From Treponema sp. (lineage in GTDB: Bacteria; Spirochaetota; Spirochaetia; Treponematales; Breznakiellaceae): DNA of 51,152 bases. The translations under genes and the position numbers were made by a program. Within the stretch, counting starts at the first letter, position 1, and each line of letters starts with the position of its first letter. This document shows positions 49,214 through 51,152 of the stretch, in pieces. The stretch covers positions 1-51,152 of the forward strand of contig JAITLC010000017.1 in the NCBI GenBank assembly GCA_031278095.1. Direction: 5' to 3'. Below the pieces are notes generated by a model. The model ran no database searches. It had not been told where the DNA came from and saw only the letters and a list, made by a program, of their open reading frames with translations.

Positions 49214-50476
49214 ATGCTTTTTCCGGGATGGTACGTTATAAAACACTCTTATAGTTTTTGGTTCATAAGCAGCCTATGCTGGTTAGCCTATGTGACTGCC
49301 TATTTCGGGAGGATCAACCTGTCCATCATCCTTCCGAATCTGCATGATACCCTTGGGTATTCGAATGCATCCCTGGGCATGATTGCGCTGTGCTTCTTTG
49401 CGGCCTATGCGATTGGTCAGCTTATCAATGGTTTCATCGGTGATGTCATCAATCCTCAGTATTTTGTGAGTCTCGGCCTGTTTGCCGCAGGCCTGTGCAA
49501 CATATTTTTCGGATTTTCAAAGGGAATCGTTTTCCTCTGCGTTTTCTGGTTCTTAAACGGTTACGCCCAGTCCATGCTCTGGGGGCCCATGGTACGCATG
49601 GTGGCGGAGGCAACTCCCCAGAAGGAACTCCAGAAAATTACCCTGTTTTTTGCGAGTTCCACCGTCTTCGGCTATCTCTTTTCGTATACCCTGGTGGGGA
49701 AAATGGCCGTCCGCCTTAGCTGGAGGATGGTTTTCCTGATCCCCGGGTGTATCCTCATCCTGATCTCTGCAGTATGGTTTGTCATATTCCGGAACTATCA
49801 TGCCATGATCGGCCAGGGATCTGCGCCGCACCGGGCAGAATCCCGGAGAGGACTCAAGGACATTCCGGGTTTTGTTCTGCGGACCAGGCTCTGGGCAGTT
49901 GGCCTTATAGCCCTGTTGAACGGAAGCGTGAAAGAGGGGATGACCCTCTGGGGCCCCAGTTTTTTTATCGATTACCAGTCCCTTCCCCTGGAAAAGGCCC
50001 TCTACTTTATGTCTTTTGTCCCCCTGATGAACATGGTAGCCCTTGCGGGCAGCGCTTTCGTGAACCGGGTCTTCAATTATCAGGCCAAATATACCCTCAG
50101 CTTTTTCATGTTTTTGGCACTTGTCTTTTCGGTTCTCCTCAGGGTAGGCATGAATCTTAACCATTTTGTCGTAGATTTTGCTTTCTTCGGCCTTTTTGCG
50201 CTGTTTCTGGCAGTCAATAACATGATCACCGCGTTTATTCCCCTCTATTTTAATAAAGAGCGGCGAGTTTCCTCCGCAGCGGGTTTTCTGGACTGTTCGG
50301 TATATGCAGGCGCGGCTCTTTCGAGCCCTGTTACCGGTTTTATTACAGATAAGTTCGGGTGGCAGGGGATCATAAACGGCTGGATCGGTATATGCGCCGC
50401 GGCCCTGGTTATATCACTCTTGAGCCGTAATTACCAAAAATGGCAACAAAAAAATGTAACTATACCAATCATTTGA
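49214..50476 (+). CDS. OPA-family (GlpT/UhpT-like) MFS transporter
   Basis: A 420-residue twelve-helix carrier. The N-terminal helix reads LAYVTAYFGRINLSIILPNL, like the Y-x-x-R-x-N segment of organophosphate:phosphate antiporters (GlpT, UhpT, UhpC). FFAAYAIGQLINGFIGD is the A-motif loop, and GPMVRMVAEATP and FASSTVFGYLF are also typical. In these proteins the first Arg and a second in helix 7 hold the phosphate; RTRLWAVGLIALLNGSVKEG marks the latter region. AAGGAAT precedes ATG 49214. It would exchange a phosphorylated sugar or glycerol-3-phosphate for phosphate. It is divergent from the DeoR repressor. Confidence 0.85.
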   Translation: MLFPGWYVIKHSYSFWFISSLCWLAYVTAYFGRINLSIILPNLHDTLGYSNASLGMIALCFFAAYAIGQLINGFIGDVINPQYFVSLGLFAAGLCNIFFGFSKGIVFLCVFWFLNGYAQSMLWGPMVRMVAEATPQKELQKITLFFASSTVFGYLFSYTLVGKMAVRLSWRMVFLIPGCILILISAVWFVIFRNYHAMIGQGSAPHRAESRRGLKDIPGFVLRTRLWAVGLIALLNGSVKEGMTLWGPSFFIDYQSLPLEKALYFMSFVPLMNMVALAGSAFVNRVFNYQAKYTLSFFMFLALVFSVLLRVGMNLNHFVVDFAFFGLFALFLAVNNMITAFIPLYFNKERRVSSAAGFLDCSVYAGAALSSPVTGFITDKFGWQGIINGWIGICAAALVISLLSRNYQKWQQKNVTIPII

Positions 50477-50529
50477 TTAGATTAATTCAGTTTTATATCA
50501 ACATTTTTGCATTATCATTTGTATTTTTC

Positions 50530-50559
50530 TTGACATTTGGATTTAATGAATATTATTAT
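50530..50559 (+). promoter_or_regulatory. Promoter for ABC permease operon
   Basis: TTGACA at 50530-50535 with a TATTAT-like -10 at 50554-50559 (18-base spacer). The 107-base gap after the OPA-type transporter has no terminator-like hairpin, so readthrough is also possible. GGAGG at 50573-50577 is the SD of the permease. Confidence 0.5.
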
Positions 50560-50583
50560 AAAGTATCTTTACCGGAGGCAGAA

Positions 50584-51152
50584 ATGAGGATCAATCCGGC
50601 ATCAAAACAGTACAGGGTTCTTAAGGAGAATCTGACCGGGTGGCTCTATGTAATGCCTGCCCTGGTTCCGCTTTTGGTTTTTTGGGTTTATCCGGTACTG
50701 TACTCCTTCGTCCTTAGCTTTACCGACTGGGACATGATGTCCGAAAACATCCGGTTTAGGGGGATTCGGAACTACCTCTCCCTGCTTCGGGATCCGAAAT
50801 TTTATCAGATTCTGAAAAACACCTTTGTGTTCGCCCTGGGCAGCATGGTTCCGGGCATTGTTTTGGGCCTCCTGCTGGCCCTGTTGATCACCGGGAAACA
50901 GCGGGGAACAGGGTTTTTCAGAACCATTATCTTTGCCCCCTATGTTACCCCCATGGTGGCGGTGAGCATCGTGTGGTCCTGGATATTTGAACCCCGGGCA
51001 GGGGTTTTAAACTTCGTTCTTTCCTGGTTTGGACTGCGGGGGCTTAAATGGACCCAAAGCATGGATACGGCCATGCTGTCGGTAATTATTGTAAGCGTCT
51101 GGAAGCAGCTGGGATGGACTATGATTTTTTATATGGAAGCCATACGCCGGGT
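50584..51152 (+). CDS. Sugar/glycerol-phosphate ABC permease (UgpA/MalF type), 3' end outside window
   Basis: A 5'-partial frame of 189 codons starting at ATG 50584, 6 bases after GGAGG. TGWLYVMPALVPLLVFWVYP is the standard first helix, followed by LSFTDWDMM and NTFVFALGSMVPGIVLGLLL; the window ends before the EAA loop. The gene lies 107 bases after the OPA-type transporter and with its own promoter. No binding-protein gene precedes it within the window, so it probably lies downstream. Confidence 0.9.
   Translation, partial: MRINPASKQYRVLKENLTGWLYVMPALVPLLVFWVYPVLYSFVLSFTDWDMMSENIRFRGIRNYLSLLRDPKFYQILKNTFVFALGSMVPGIVLGLLLALLITGKQRGTGFFRTIIFAPYVTPMVAVSIVWSWIFEPRAGVLNFVLSWFGLRGLKWTQSMDTAMLSVIIVSVWKQLGWTMIFYMEAIRR

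Overview
The window looks like a chromosomal segment of a host-associated Treponema, probably of the termite-gut type. This is inferred from several things: moderately GC-rich coding sequence, many periplasmic-binding-protein sugar importers, treponemal-style lipoproteins with short Cys lipoboxes, signal peptides ending in FAGGKKDG-like sequence, and intergenic DNA crowded with small palindromic repeats. No rRNA, tRNA, CRISPR array or prophage was found. About forty genes are readable. Most are well-known families, organised around sugar uptake and housekeeping functions.

Region 1-7.5 kb: a GPH-type sugar symporter (cut by the window edge) is divergent from an AraC regulator. A BASS-type transporter follows, then a three-gene operon of SDR, aldehyde dehydrogenase and a YihY/BrkB membrane protein fused to a cyclic-nucleotide-binding domain. 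Region 7.5-19 kb: a repeat cluster, an MFS protein fused to HEAT-like repeats, the wreck of a FlK-type thioesterase gene, then an operon of FMN-binding lipoprotein, HIT protein, MFS transporter and Gfo/Idh/MocA oxidoreductase. A split transketolase pair on the other strand is divergent from a complete sugar ABC importer (binding protein and two permeases).

Region 19-33 kb is mostly housekeeping: mnmG and mnmE (tRNA wobble uridine modification), a MATE exporter, a frameshifted AT-rich methyltransferase, a PAP2 phosphatase, two lipoproteins (one with an 18-base homopolymer in its coding end), alr, an eroded formate-tetrahydrofolate ligase (fhs) gene, clpP, pth and mazG. Region 33-42 kb: a type-B carboxylesterase and an LplABC-like importer, followed by a 653-residue membrane protein whose soluble part resembles linalool dehydratase/isomerase (LinD) and by an unannotated 37-residue membrane peptide. 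A PNPOx-fold protein follows. Region 42-51 kb: a minus-strand catabolic locus runs from a DeoR regulator through a sugar ABC importer and a uroporphyrinogen-decarboxylase-like protein to a DUF1638 protein, interrupted by a transposase remnant and MITE-like repeats. On the other strand lie an OPA-type transporter and the start of another ABC permease.

The most unusual signals are: (i) the LinD-like protein with its two conserved cysteines inside a sugar-importer operon; (ii) at least five families of intergenic palindromic or MITE-like repeats, including one that appears inserted inside another; (iii) two long G/C homopolymers (18 and 17 bases) placed where slippage could switch expression; and (iv) three recognisable gene wrecks (fhs, FlK-like thioesterase, methyltransferase) showing ongoing reductive decay. 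All family assignments were made by reading motifs, without database searches.
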